Source: Actinomycetota bacterium
Lineage (GTDB): Bacteria; Actinomycetota; Actinomycetes; Actinomycetales; Microbacteriaceae
Assembly: GCA_020160915.1 (NCBI GenBank)
Contig: JAIUPK010000002.1
Location: 310,001 to 374,000, forward strand
DNA: 64,000 nt
Reading direction: 5' to 3'
The position numbers and the translations under genes are program-made. Below, in pieces: positions 18,101-26,276 of this stretch (position 1 is the first letter of the stretch; each line of letters opens with the position of its first letter). The notes below the pieces were generated by a model. The model was not told the DNA's origin, made no database searches, and worked only from the letters and a program-made list of their open reading frames with translations.

Positions 18101-18218
18101 CGGCTTCGTGGCGCTGATCGGCCTGTTGGCCGTCGGCACTGCCGTGGTACTGGTCGGCCTGAGTCTGCGGGTGCGCAGACTGGCATCGACGGCGCTGCCG
18201 GGTCGGGGCGATCAATGA
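15153..18218 (+). CDS. ABC transporter permease, large FtsX/MacB type (1)
   Basis: 1021-residue integral membrane protein. A membrane segment near residues 10-32 is followed by a long extracytoplasmic domain (about 35-280), a central membrane block (about 285-520), a second extracytoplasmic domain (520-870) and a C-terminal FtsX-type core of three helices (about 875-1010). This duplicated layout fits MacB/LolE-like transporters that extract or export lipids, peptides or lipoproteins mechanically rather than through a pore. The start is GTG 15153, with GAAGGGGGAAG upstream. It overlaps the second permease by 4 nt (ATGA). Substrate unknown. Confidence 0.85.
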   Translation: MSLSRLRGSAPILATIVAVVALVSAFATATVILLDERTTVGVTTELAQRSGSFAALRVTFDRASDAEQQDAAVRAAVDRTFAGTGVHFTVIRALESKAVFGTVSGDAVETAGSATVATFSDLASHAVFETGSAAQDQFEVAVQADDADLLGVRVGDQLTIGDQPFTVSGTWRALDRLDPRWYGDERVASGGGDPLGPFVIDESAWAWIGSVPLATWTIVPESIESITATNLTAVTTAWAGVIESWRGTVPEYESMDVEQRLSRTLDELAGRIAGLRAIEPVAFTLMVGSALVGLSQIVQLLVVTRERESALFWARGQSPRAVATRLTAEVGISAVVGAVVGVGAVAAFAVAVSQGGTLTALLPFGLIVPALVIVGATATAAVFAARSAASIANPSRGGRTVGRTGRVAVPGVVVLVTIGAALAVWQLRLYGSPIVGAADGGRIIDPVAVAAPAAALIAIVLISLAAFPSIVRLFAGRAARGGPRPFLAARTLARNTRRVVAPLVVVALAVGSAAIAATFSETWSRSFAQAAQLYAGADVHVSSPLVPISPSQVEAVAGTAGVTSVAPLDVQILSVGTLRGSTLAATPEAVRELATTASGTFSPADAASAIQMDPVGPQVPEGTNQLTLRVEALGFVAPPTLVAWLEDPLGRLHSVAFGTPTTEPDGVLVYVADPGGQAGTIASIDVRMPRQSVEDRPSFRLLELTAASQSTDESLALDQFWVLDTLSINFDAPEPLTDAPGFVLDRQLSLIRMTASFDGGATDEVRPRLVVSAALASALNLEIGDTVGFTIRKGQERLVGIVAGVVASIPGARSSNAVLMDLSVNNHFQLRSDLVPGTTTDLWVAAEDPDRVRADIGASLPADTRIDTRTDPFGAQVLGAASVALWAAALCCALIAIVAVASASRSRLRWGREEIGSLRAIGVGARDQSSIILREFGFVLGVAIITGLIAGAVVSVATVPQLVRAAVDRAYLSGEIALAIEWTGFVALIGLLAVGTAVVLVGLSLRVRRLASTALPGRGDQ

Positions 18219-20878
18219 GCGCTTCCCTCACGACGAGGAGTCTCGTCGGCGACCATCTTCGTTCGGGCTGGGCGGCATCCGTGCTGGTGGCGGTGCTGGT
18301 CATGCTCACTGTGTTCGCGGTTGCCGTCGCACCGCGCGCATTCTCGGCGGTGGCGACCGCCGAACTGCGGCACCAACTCGCCGCGGCGCCCGAGGAGCAG
18401 CTGAACCTGCGGGGCGACGGGCAGATCGGGCTTCCCGGCCTCGGCGAGGATGCGACGGCAGAGGCCCTGCTCGGTCCCACCGACGAGGCGATCACCCGTT
18501 TCCCGTCGCTGCTGCCCCGCCCCCTGCGTGACGGTGTCGGCAAGCCGACCTGGCTCATCCGCACGGTGGGAATCGCGGGGTCGAACCCCGACTTCCCCTA
18601 CGCGTTCCTCGCCATCCGCCTCGCAATAGACCTGACCTGGATGACGCACATCACGTTCGTCTCCGGCCAGCAGCCCGCACCGTGGCAGGCCGACAGCGGT
18701 GCGCCGATCGAGATCGCCCTGTCGGCGACGACCGCGGCAGCGATCGGGGCCGAGACGGGCGACATCCTCGACACCGGGGTCGGGCCGTGCCTGGTCTCCG
18801 GCATCTACGAGCCCACCCAGCCCGACGACAGCTACTGGCGCCACGCCTTCGACCTCGGCTCGCCGATCGAGATTCGCCAATCCGGGCAACGACCCACGAT
18901 CCAGGCGTCGGCCTTCGTCGATCCCGAGACGCTGGTCGACCTGCAGGAGCCCTTCGCCAGCGGCACCATCGCGGCGTGGGCACCGATCGATGCTCAGGCC
19001 TACTCGTACGCCGACCTCGATGAACTGTCGACCCAGGCGGGCAACCTGGTCGTCACACCGCGCAGCCTGCCCGAGTTCGGCCGGCTCAGTCTCAGCACCG
19101 CGCTGCCCGAGCTGCTGGAGCGCACCCGGCAGGCGGTCTCGGCGACGTCGGCGTTGATCGCGCTCGCCGCATCCGGGCTCCTCGGGGTGTTGGTCGCGAC
19201 GTACGCCCTGAGCCTGCAGGCGCTCGTGCGTCGACGTCACTCGGCGCTCGCCCTGCTGTCCGCTCGCGGAGCCGCTCCCGGACAGATCCGGGGCCTCGTG
19301 GTGCTCGAGGCCGCAATCGTCGCTCTCCCCGGATCCGCCCTCGCGATCGTTGCGGCGGCGATACTCCTGCCCGAGCGCATCGGTCTTGACGGCTGGCTCG
19401 CTCCGGTCGTGCTCGCGATCACCCCTGTGATCCTCGCTGCCGTGCTGGTGGTGCCGAGCAACCTCCGGGAGACACGACAGGATGTCGCGGTGCGCTCGAC
19501 CTGGCCCCTTCGCTGGGTTCTCGAGGTGGCGGTGGCCGGCGCTGCGGTGATCGCCCTCATTCTTCTGCAGCGGCGAGGGCTGGTCGCCTCGAGCGACATC
19601 GCTGCGGTCGATCCGCTGCTGACGGCGACGCCCCTGCTGGTGGCCGCGGCGGCCGGGCTCGTAGCGCTGCGGCTGTTCCCGCTACCCGTGCGTGCGGTGC
19701 GCGCCATGGCCCGAACCCGAACCGCCCCGGTGTGGGAGGTGGGTTCTGCGCGCGCCGCTCGCGAGCCCGCCATCGGAGCCATCGCCACCCTCGCGCTGGT
19801 GATCGGCGTGACCATCGTCGTCTTCTCCACGGTGATGATGAGCACCGTCGCAGCGACGATGGCGGGCGCCGTCAGGGAGCGGCTCGGTGCCGACATGGAG
19901 ATCGTCGCGCACGACCTCCCGGCTCCCGTCGTCGACCAGATCGAGAGGTTGCCCGGGGTCACCGGGGTCGTCACCCTCACCTCGCGCAGCGGGCTGACCG
20001 TGATGGATGACGCGGGGCCGATCACCGTGACGGTGGTGCTGGCCGACCCGGCCGCCCTTCACCGGGTGCGACCCGATCTGCCGCAGCTCACCGATGCGCC
20101 CGCCGGCACCTCGCCGGTGATCCTCTCCGCAGGTCTCGCCGAGCGAATCCAGGGAACGGACATCGCGCTCGAGGAGAACCGCGTGAGTGTGGTCGGGGTG
20201 GTCTCCGACACCGCCCTTCCCGGACCGACCGGGCTGTGGGTCGTTGCCGACCAGGCGACCGCAGGAGATCTCGGGCTGGGCGACCTGACGCCGACCCGCA
20301 TGCTCGTCGCGCTCGACGACGAACAGGATGCCGCGACGGTCGACGCGATCACCGGGATCGTGCTCGATGCGCAGTCGGGCAGCTTCGCCGAGTCTGCGCG
20401 AGTTTCTGACATCCAGTCGGAGCTGGACGAGAGCCGGGCGGACCCGATCACGTTCGCACTCCAGGCCGCCCTGCTCATCGTGGCCGCTGCCTCGCTTCTG
20501 CTCACGGTGCTCGTGGTGACCCTGGCGTCGGCAGTCTCGGCGACCTCGCGCAACCGGGTGCTCGGCGTGCTGCGCATCCTCGGGATGACGCCTCGCCAGG
20601 TGCGAGGGCTCGTCGCCTGGGAGTTCGGACCGGTCGCCATCGCGTCGATCGTCGTGGGAACCCTGGTCGGGGTCGGCCTGCCCTACCTCGTGACCTCGGT
20701 GCTCGACCTGCGCGCATTCTTCGGCGGCACCGTGCTGCCCCAGCCGTCGCTGGAACCGGTGTGGATCGCGGTGGCGGTGGGCGGCTACGCCCTCGCGATC
20801 GTGGTCGCGGTGCTGGTGGCGAGCGCCCTCGGTCGTCGGTTCGCGCCGGCATCCACCCTCACGATGGGAGAACCATGA
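18215..20878 (+). CDS. ABC transporter permease, large FtsX/MacB type (2)
   Basis: 887-residue partner permease. It opens with a membrane segment (VLVAVLVMLTVFAVAVAPRAF) and a large extracytoplasmic domain. Helices follow near 310-440 (LIALAASGLLGVLVATYAL), then a second extracytoplasmic region, and the C-terminal FtsX helices (LLIVAAASLLLTVLVVTLASA to the end). A much longer in-frame opening exists upstream, but ATG 18215 overlaps the previous stop (ATGA) and gives the correct membrane start. Two non-identical permeases with two ATPases suggest a heteromeric exporter. Confidence 0.85.
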   Translation: MSASLTTRSLVGDHLRSGWAASVLVAVLVMLTVFAVAVAPRAFSAVATAELRHQLAAAPEEQLNLRGDGQIGLPGLGEDATAEALLGPTDEAITRFPSLLPRPLRDGVGKPTWLIRTVGIAGSNPDFPYAFLAIRLAIDLTWMTHITFVSGQQPAPWQADSGAPIEIALSATTAAAIGAETGDILDTGVGPCLVSGIYEPTQPDDSYWRHAFDLGSPIEIRQSGQRPTIQASAFVDPETLVDLQEPFASGTIAAWAPIDAQAYSYADLDELSTQAGNLVVTPRSLPEFGRLSLSTALPELLERTRQAVSATSALIALAASGLLGVLVATYALSLQALVRRRHSALALLSARGAAPGQIRGLVVLEAAIVALPGSALAIVAAAILLPERIGLDGWLAPVVLAITPVILAAVLVVPSNLRETRQDVAVRSTWPLRWVLEVAVAGAAVIALILLQRRGLVASSDIAAVDPLLTATPLLVAAAAGLVALRLFPLPVRAVRAMARTRTAPVWEVGSARAAREPAIGAIATLALVIGVTIVVFSTVMMSTVAATMAGAVRERLGADMEIVAHDLPAPVVDQIERLPGVTGVVTLTSRSGLTVMDDAGPITVTVVLADPAALHRVRPDLPQLTDAPAGTSPVILSAGLAERIQGTDIALEENRVSVVGVVSDTALPGPTGLWVVADQATAGDLGLGDLTPTRMLVALDDEQDAATVDAITGIVLDAQSGSFAESARVSDIQSELDESRADPITFALQAALLIVAAASLLLTVLVVTLASAVSATSRNRVLGVLRILGMTPRQVRGLVAWEFGPVAIASIVVGTLVGVGLPYLVTSVLDLRAFFGGTVLPQPSLEPVWIAVAVGGYALAIVVAVLVASALGRRFAPASTLTMGEP

Positions 20879-21759
20879 GTCTTCAGATCGAGTGCACCGA
20901 CCTGGTGAAGATCTTCACTGCCGAGGGCGTCGAGGTGCAGGCGCTGCAGGGGCTCACCCTGCGGGTGGAACGGGGCGAGCTCACGGCGATCGTCGGCGCG
21001 TCCGGCTCCGGCAAGTCGACGCTGCTGTCGATCCTCACCGGGCTGGAGATTCCGACAGCGGGCCGGGCCATGGTCGCCGGCCACGATCTACTCGCCATGA
21101 CCTCGGCCCAACGCACGCGCTATCGGCGCGAGACGGTCGGGTTCGTGTGGCAGCAGACCTCCCGCAACGTGCTGCCCTACTACTCGGCCGCGCAGAACAT
21201 CGCCGTGCCCCTGGCGATCGCCGGTGTGCCCCGAGCACAGCGGTCGGCGCGTGTCGATGCGCTCGTCGAACTTCTCGGCATGGGCGACTTCGCTCTGCGT
21301 CATCCGGCGCAGCTGTCCGGCGGGCAGCAGCAGCGCGTGGCGATCGCTGTCGCGCTCGCCAACGAGCCCGAGGTGCTGTTCGCCGACGAGCCGACCGGCG
21401 AACTCGACGAGGTGAACTCGCAGCTCGTGTTCGACGCACTCGGCTCCGTCAATCGCGAGCTCGGGGTCACGGTGCTCATCGTGACCCACGACGAGGAGGT
21501 GTCGACCAAGGTGAGGCGCACCGTGCAGATTCGTGATGGGCGGCTGTCGACCGAAGTGCATCGCAGCACGGAGACCGACGAATTCGGGGAGGAGCAGCAC
21601 CGCTCCCAGGAGTTCGTGGTGCTCGACCGCGTGGGTCGACTCCAGTTGCCGCAGGAGTACGTGCGCGCGCTCGGGCTCGAGGGGCTGGTGCGGCTCGAGT
21701 TGGCCGATGATCATGCGCGGGTGCATCCGACCGAGACCGGGAAGGCGGGCGACAAGTGA
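20875..21759 (+). CDS. ABC transporter ATPase, LolD/MacB type, with AbrB-like C-terminal extension
   Basis: 294-residue ATPase. Walker A GASGSGKST (about 41-49), signature LSGGQQQR near 144, Walker B VLFADEPTGELD, and the H-loop in VTHDEEV. Residues 1-235 are a normal LolD-like domain. The extra C-terminal 55 residues read QEFVVLDRVGRLQLPQEYV and then RALGLEGLVRLELADDHARV, which resembles the swapped-hairpin AbrB/SpoVT fold (V-D-x-x-G-R-x-x-LP-x-E). That extension is unusual for an ABC ATPase. Starts and stops overlap both neighbours by 4 nt, so the four genes form one coupled operon. Confidence 0.88.
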   Translation: MSLQIECTDLVKIFTAEGVEVQALQGLTLRVERGELTAIVGASGSGKSTLLSILTGLEIPTAGRAMVAGHDLLAMTSAQRTRYRRETVGFVWQQTSRNVLPYYSAAQNIAVPLAIAGVPRAQRSARVDALVELLGMGDFALRHPAQLSGGQQQRVAIAVALANEPEVLFADEPTGELDEVNSQLVFDALGSVNRELGVTVLIVTHDEEVSTKVRRTVQIRDGRLSTEVHRSTETDEFGEEQHRSQEFVVLDRVGRLQLPQEYVRALGLEGLVRLELADDHARVHPTETGKAGDK

Positions 21760-22472
21760 GCGAGCAGGCGGTCCTGCGATGCGAGGCACTCACCCGCACC
21801 TACGGCAGCGGGGCGACCGAGGTGAGGGCCCTCGTCGACGCCGAGCTCGCCGTCGAGCCCGGTGAGCTGGTGATTCTGCGCGGGCCGTCCGGATCCGGCA
21901 AGACCACCCTGCTGAACCTCCTCGGCGGACTCGACGTGCCGACCGGCGGACACGTCTGGCTCGGTGATCGGGAGGTCACCGGGGCGAGTGAGCGCGATCT
22001 CGTCGACATGCGTCGCCGGGAGATCGGCTACATCTTCCAGACGTTCGCGCTGCTGTCTGCGCTGTCGGCGGCCGAGAATGTGGAACTGCCGATGCGCATG
22101 ATCGGCCTGCCGGTGGCCGAGCGACGGGAGCGGGTCGCCGAACTGCTCGCTGTCGTCGGACTTGCCGAGCACGCCGAGCAACGACCCAACGAGCTCTCGG
22201 GCGGCCAGCAGCAGCGACTCGGTATCGCGCGAGCGCTGGCCAACAGCCCGCGTCTCATCATCGCCGACGAACCCACGGGGCAGCTCGACAGCCTCAACGC
22301 CGAGGCGATGATGTCGTTGATCGCCTCGCTCGTGCACGAGCGAGGGGTGTCAGCGATCGTGTCGACCCACGACCCGCGCATGGCGGCGCACGCCGACCGC
22401 ATCCTCGAGATTCACGACGGCCACCTCGGGCGCCGCCACGGACGGCACACGACAGGAGCCGAGCCAATCTGA
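21756..22472 (+). CDS. ABC transporter ATPase, LolD/MacB type
   Basis: 238-residue ATPase and last gene of the export operon. Walker A GPSGSGKTT (about 43-51), Q-loop YIFQTFALL, signature LSGGQQQRLGIARAL, Walker B LIIADEPTGQLDS, H-loop STHDPR. The GTG start at 21756 overlaps the previous stop (GTGA). It differs clearly from the first ATPase and lacks the AbrB-like tail, which supports a heterodimeric motor for two different permeases. A strong hairpin follows. Confidence 0.92.
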   Translation: MSEQAVLRCEALTRTYGSGATEVRALVDAELAVEPGELVILRGPSGSGKTTLLNLLGGLDVPTGGHVWLGDREVTGASERDLVDMRRREIGYIFQTFALLSALSAAENVELPMRMIGLPVAERRERVAELLAVVGLAEHAEQRPNELSGGQQQRLGIARALANSPRLIIADEPTGQLDSLNAEAMMSLIASLVHERGVSAIVSTHDPRMAAHADRILEIHDGHLGRRHGRHTTGAEPI

Positions 22473-22480
22473 GTCGGTTC

Positions 22481-22523
22481 GCGATCGACCGTTCTGCGGC
22501 CGACCGTTCTCGGGGTCGATCGC
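22481..22523. terminator. Bidirectional hairpin between the ABC operon and prpC
   Basis: Perfect 10-bp arms GCGATCGACC (22481-22490) and GGTCGATCGC (22514-22523). The loop itself contains the direct repeat CGACCGTTCT. It fills the 52-nt gap between two convergent operons, so it can stop transcription from both sides. Confidence 0.65.
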
Positions 22524-22524
22524 T

Positions 22525-23640
22525 CTACGGCACGTGCCGCTCGTCGGGTCCGACGTACAGGCTCAGCGGGCGGATCAGCGCGTTGGCCTGCAGCTGCTCC
22601 ATGATGTGGGCAGTCCAGCCCGTGACCCGGGCGGCCACGAACAGCGGAGTGAACATCTCGGTGTCGAAGCCGATGAGGTTGTAGGCGGGCCCGCTCGGGT
22701 AGTCGAGGTTGGGCAGGATGCCCTTCTTCTCGGTCATCGCCTTCTCGAGCGCGTCGTAGAGCGCGAGCAGGTCGGGCCGGTCGTACTCGACGATGAGCGT
22801 GTCGAGCGCTGCCTTCATGGTGGGAACGCGCGAGTCGCCGTTCTTGTAGACGCGGTGACCGAAGCCCATGATCTTGCGCTTCTCGGCCAGCGCTGCGTCG
22901 AGCCAGGCCTCGGCCTTGTCGGCCGTGCCGATCTCGTCGAAGATGTGCATCACCGCCTCGTTGGCGCCACCGTGCAGCGCACCCTTGAGCGCGCCGATGC
23001 CGGCCACGACAGCCGAGTACAGATCAGACAGGGTGGATGTCACGACCCGGGCCGTGAACGTCGACGCGTTGAACGAGTGCTCGGCGTACAGGATCATCGA
23101 CACGTCGAACGCCGAGACCACTACCTCGTCGGGCAGTTCGTCGAAGGTCATGAACAGGAAGTTTGCGGAGTAGGAGAGGTCGTCCCGAGGCTCGACGAGG
23201 TGCAGTCCGCGGCGGCGGCGCTGGTCGTAGGCGACGATCGCGGGCAGCTGCGCGTACAGGCGGATGGACTTGTCGAGGTTCGACTCGGGGGAGGAGTTCG
23301 CGGCATCCGGGTCACTGGCACCGATGACGCTGACGGCGGCGCGCACGACGTCCATGGGGTGGGCGGTCAGGGGCAACTCGTCGATCACGCGCTTGACGAC
23401 GGGCTGCAGGTGGCGCAGTGAGCGCTCGAGCGTCTCGAACTCGGCCAGCTGCTTCGGGGTGGGCAGTTCGCCGTGCCACAGCAGGTAGGCGACCTCCTCG
23501 AAGGTGCACTTCGCGGCGAGCTCCTGCACGGGGTACCCCCGGTAGAGCAGGGAGTTGGTCTCGGCATTGACCTTGGAGATCGACGTCGTGTCGACGACGA
23601 CGCCGGCCAGTCCCTTGCGGATGTCGGGGGTCTCGGTCAT
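22525..23640 (-). CDS. prpC: 2-Methylcitrate synthase / citrate synthase II
   Basis: Condenses propionyl-CoA with oxaloacetate to 2-methylcitrate, the entry step of the 2-methylcitrate cycle; it may also accept acetyl-CoA. The 371-residue protein has the citrate synthase core, with HGGANEAV holding the oxaloacetate-binding histidine and MGFGHRVYKNGDSR the second catalytic histidine. The short type I length and IRKGLAGVVVDTTSISKV opening are typical of PrpC. ATG 23640 has GGAG upstream. It is the last gene of gntR-prpD-prpB-prpC, separated from prpB by 55 nt that carry a palindromic repeat. PrpC rather than the main citrate synthase is inferred from context. Confidence 0.93.
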   Translation of the reverse strand: MTETPDIRKGLAGVVVDTTSISKVNAETNSLLYRGYPVQELAAKCTFEEVAYLLWHGELPTPKQLAEFETLERSLRHLQPVVKRVIDELPLTAHPMDVVRAAVSVIGASDPDAANSSPESNLDKSIRLYAQLPAIVAYDQRRRRGLHLVEPRDDLSYSANFLFMTFDELPDEVVVSAFDVSMILYAEHSFNASTFTARVVTSTLSDLYSAVVAGIGALKGALHGGANEAVMHIFDEIGTADKAEAWLDAALAEKRKIMGFGHRVYKNGDSRVPTMKAALDTLIVEYDRPDLLALYDALEKAMTEKKGILPNLDYPSGPAYNLIGFDTEMFTPLFVAARVTGWTAHIMEQLQANALIRPLSLYVGPDERHVP

Positions 23641-23659
23641 TCAGTTGCTCCTTCGTGAG

Positions 23660-23691
23660 GGTTTCGATACGGCCTTGCGGCCTACTCAACC
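23660..23691. repeat. Short dispersed palindrome (GGTTTCGATACGG...CTACTCAACC family)
   Basis: GGTTTCGATAC, then the pairing core GGCCTTGCGGCC, then TACTCAACC, within the prpB-prpC gap. It is the same family as copies at 41469, 53697, 55708 and 59599. The element folds into a hairpin through its GC core. Confidence 0.75.
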
Positions 23692-23695
23692 GGCC

Positions 23696-24589
23696 TTACA
23701 GGGTGAAGTTGAAGACGCTGGTGTCGAAGGCGTTGTAGGCCTCGTAGTCCAGCAGTTCGTACAGTCTCGCCCTCGTCTGCATGTGCTGCACCGATGAGTT
23801 GAGGCTACCCTCGGCCGCCAGCGCGTCAAGACCGCGTTCCGCGGCGCCCATCGCGAGGCGCAACAGCGACACCGGGTAGATGACGATGTTGATGCCGATG
23901 TTCGCGAGCTGGGTGGTGGTGAAGAGCTCGCTCTTGCCGAACTCGGTCATGTTCGCGAGGATCGGCACATCCACCGCCTTACGCACCGCCTCGAACTCGC
24001 CGAGGTCGGCCATCGCCTCCGGGAAGATCGCGTCGGCTCCGGCATCGACGAGGGCCTTGGCCCGGTCGATCGCCGCCTGCAGCCCGTCGACGGCCCGGAT
24101 GTCGGTGCGCGCCATGATGAGCAGGTTCGGGTCGCGTCGGGCATCCGCTGCCGCGCGGATGCGCTTGAGCGCCGTGTCCTCGTCCACTACCGCCTTGCCG
24201 TCCAGGTGGCCGCAGCGCTTGGGGTTCACCTGGTCCTCGATGTGCAGACCGGACACGCCCGCGTCCTCCAGGGTCTGCACCGTGCGGGCGACGTTCATCG
24301 GCTCGCCGAAGCCGGTGTCGGCGTCGATGAGGGTCGGCAGGTCGGTCATCCGGGAGATCTGCTGGCCGCGGGCGGCGACCTCGGTGAGGGTGGTGAGGCC
24401 GATGTCGGGCAGGCCGAGGTCGGCGCTCAAGACCGCACCGGAGATGTAGACGCCCTCGAAGCCCTTGTCCTGGATGAGCTTGGCGCTCAGCGGATTGAAT
24501 GCGCCGGGCATCCTGATCAGCTCGCCGGTGGTGAGGCGCGCACGGAAGGCCGCCCGCTTGTCGGCGGGGGTGACGGTGGAGTACAGCAT
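23696..24589 (-). CDS. prpB: Methylisocitrate lyase
   Basis: Cleaves 2-methylisocitrate to pyruvate and succinate in propionate breakdown. The 297-residue protein of the ICL/PEPM superfamily has the catalytic loop KRCGH (124-128) and metal-site segments DADTGFGEP (90-98) and IEDQ (117-120). ATG 24589 has a GGAG ribosome site 6 nt upstream. The first 16 nt of the gene are repeated exactly at 24765-24780, overlapping the prpD stop. This indicates that prpB once began there, coupled to prpD, before a 175-nt element was inserted. Confidence 0.95.
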   Translation of the reverse strand: MLYSTVTPADKRAAFRARLTTGELIRMPGAFNPLSAKLIQDKGFEGVYISGAVLSADLGLPDIGLTTLTEVAARGQQISRMTDLPTLIDADTGFGEPMNVARTVQTLEDAGVSGLHIEDQVNPKRCGHLDGKAVVDEDTALKRIRAAADARRDPNLLIMARTDIRAVDGLQAAIDRAKALVDAGADAIFPEAMADLGEFEAVRKAVDVPILANMTEFGKSELFTTTQLANIGINIVIYPVSLLRLAMGAAERGLDALAAEGSLNSSVQHMQTRARLYELLDYEAYNAFDTSVFNFTL

Positions 24590-24780
24590 GGGCGGCTCCT
24601 GGGTTGGTGGGTGTCTGGTGGGTGGATGGCGGCTCGCGTGCGGCCGGCGTAGGCTGCCGCACTTCGTCGAGTTCGCCTAGATGACCGGTGTGAGGCTGCG
24701 GCGACTGGTCATCTAGGCGAACTCGCGGGTGGGGAGGGGCGGGTTGGGCGGGGCGGGTGCGGCGCGGTGGAGTACAGCAT
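24574..24780. mobile_element. Small insertion between prpD and prpB, flanked by exact 16-bp direct repeats
   Basis: CGGTGGAGTACAGCAT occurs at 24574-24589 (true prpB start, reverse strand) and again at 24765-24780. The second copy ends at the prpD stop, giving a TGATG overlap on the minus strand. The 175 nt between the copies (24590-24764) hold the 58-nt palindrome copy C, low-complexity G-rich flanks and a new ribosome site for prpB. No ORF of its own is seen, so it looks like a non-autonomous element or a repeat-driven duplication. Confidence 0.65.
24668..24725. repeat. 58-nt palindromic repeat, copy C (perfect 19-bp arms)
   Basis: CGAGTTCGCCTAGATGACC (24668-24686) and its exact reverse complement (24707-24725) around a 20-nt centre. 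It is the best-preserved member of the family and gives the consensus for copies A and B beside the DUF559 gene. It can form a very stable hairpin in the prpD-prpB transcript. Confidence 0.9.
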
Positions 24781-26276
24781 CAGAAGATCCCCTTCGGGGT
24801 GACGGCGGGGAAGTCGCCGCGCAGGGTGAGGCCGCTCAGGTCGGTGAGCTCGGGCAGACGCTGCGCCTCGTCGAGGAACCGCTCGATCTCTGCGGCCGCG
24901 AGCACGCCCTCGGCGAGGATGCGGAACTTGCCCACGTAGTCGGCCCGCGCGAACGGCCGGGCGCCCAGCGGATGCGCGTCGGCCACGGCGATCTCGTCGA
25001 CGATCGTGGAGCCGTCGGTGAGCGTGATCGCGACGCTGCCGCCGAACGCCTTCTCCTGCGGGTCGTTCGAGTGATACCGGCGGGTCCACTCCGGGTGCTC
25101 CTCGGTGACGACCTTGTTCCACAGCGCCACGGTGTCGGGGCGTGCGGCACGGTCGGGTGCATAGGAGCGCTCGTGGTTCCACTCGCCGTCCTGGAGCGCG
25201 ACGGTGAAGATGTACGGGATCGAGTGGTCGAGAGTCTCCCGGCTGGCGGTCGGGTCGTACTTCTGCGGGTCGTTGGCGCCCGAGCCGATCACGTAGTGGG
25301 TGTGATGGCTGGTGCGGATGATGACCCGCTCGATGCGGTCGGCCGTGAGGTCGGGGTACTCGTTGTGCAGCTTGCGTGCGAGGTCGATCCACGCCTGGGC
25401 CTGATACTCCGCGGAGTGCTCCTTGGTGTACGTGTCGAGGATGGCGGTGCGCGCCTCACCGCGTTCGGGCAGAGGTACCTCGTAGCGGGCATCCGGGCCG
25501 TCGAGAAGCCACGCGATGACGCCGTCCTCGCCCTCGTAGATCGGGGTCGGGCTGGTCTGGCCGCGCATCGCCCGGTCGACGGCCTCGACGGCCATCTTGC
25601 CGGCGAAGGCCGGGGCGTGCGCCTTCCAGGTCGAGATCTCGCCCTTGCGGGACTGGCGCGTCGCGGTCGTGGTGTGCAGGGCCTGGCCGATGGCCTGGAA
25701 GATCGTCTCGGTCGGCAGGCCCAGAAGCGTGCCGATACCGGCCGCGGCCGACGGGCCGAGGTGGGCCACGTGGTCGATCTTGTGCTTGTGCAGACTGATC
25801 GCCTTGACGAGGTCGACCTGGATCTCGTAGCCGGTCACGATTCCGCGCAGCAGCTCCGAACCGGTGCGCCCCAGGTGCTGGGCGACCGCGAGGATCGAGG
25901 GGATGTTGTCTCCCGGATGTGAGTACTCGGCAGCAAGGAACGTGTCGTGGAAGTCCAGCTCGCGCACGGCGACACCGTTCGCCCACGCCGCCCACTCCGG
26001 GCTCGTCAGCCGGTCGCTGCCGAAGACGGTGCTGCCGGTGCCGCCGCGGGACACGAGGTGGGCCTCGGCCTGGGCGCGGGCCGCGACGACCGGCTCGCGG
26101 GTGAGCGATGCGGCGGCGACCGCCGCGTTGTCGATCACTCGGTTGATGACCATGTCGGTCACCTCGGCGGTCGGCTCGAGCTGCTCGGCGGCAACCTCGG
26201 CGATCTTCCAAGCGAGCTGGCCCTCGCGTGCGAGGTTCTCGTCGCTGCGGTGTACGCGTACTTCGTGGGTCTTCAT
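24780..26276 (-). CDS. prpD: 2-Methylcitrate dehydratase (MmgE/PrpD family)
   Basis: Dehydrates 2-methylcitrate in the 2-methylcitrate cycle. The 498-residue protein fits the PrpD length. Recognisable family segments are [28 protein letters not shown] (about 110-138, read in two parts: ELDFHDTF and [16 protein letters not shown]), [22 protein letters not shown], and the later [20 protein letters not shown]. The start overlaps the gntR stop (ATGA) and the stop overlaps a relic prpB start (TGATG), so the original operon was tightly coupled. No acnD or prpF is present, consistent with PrpD-type dehydration. Confidence 0.94.
   Translation of the reverse strand: MKTHEVRVHRSDENLAREGQLAWKIAEVAAEQLEPTAEVTDMVINRVIDNAAVAAASLTREPVVAARAQAEAHLVSRGGTGSTVFGSDRLTSPEWAAWANGVAVRELDFHDTFLAAEYSHPGDNIPSILAVAQHLGRTGSELLRGIVTGYEIQVDLVKAISLHKHKIDHVAHLGPSAAAGIGTLLGLPTETIFQAIGQALHTTTATRQSRKGEISTWKAHAPAFAGKMAVEAVDRAMRGQTSPTPIYEGEDGVIAWLLDGPDARYEVPLPERGEARTAILDTYTKEHSAEYQAQAWIDLARKLHNEYPDLTADRIERVIIRTSHHTHYVIGSGANDPQKYDPTASRETLDHSIPYIFTVALQDGEWNHERSYAPDRAARPDTVALWNKVVTEEHPEWTRRYHSNDPQEKAFGGSVAITLTDGSTIVDEIAVADAHPLGARPFARADYVGKFRILAEGVLAAAEIERFLDEAQRLPELTDLSGLTLRGDFPAVTPKGIF

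Noticed and set aside
24709-24780. Short relic frame starting at the duplicated prpB start ([12 protein letters not shown]...)
   Set aside because: It has a real start context overlapping the prpD stop, but after five residues the sequence is inserted DNA and it ends in the palindrome. It is treated as a by-product of the insertion, not a gene.
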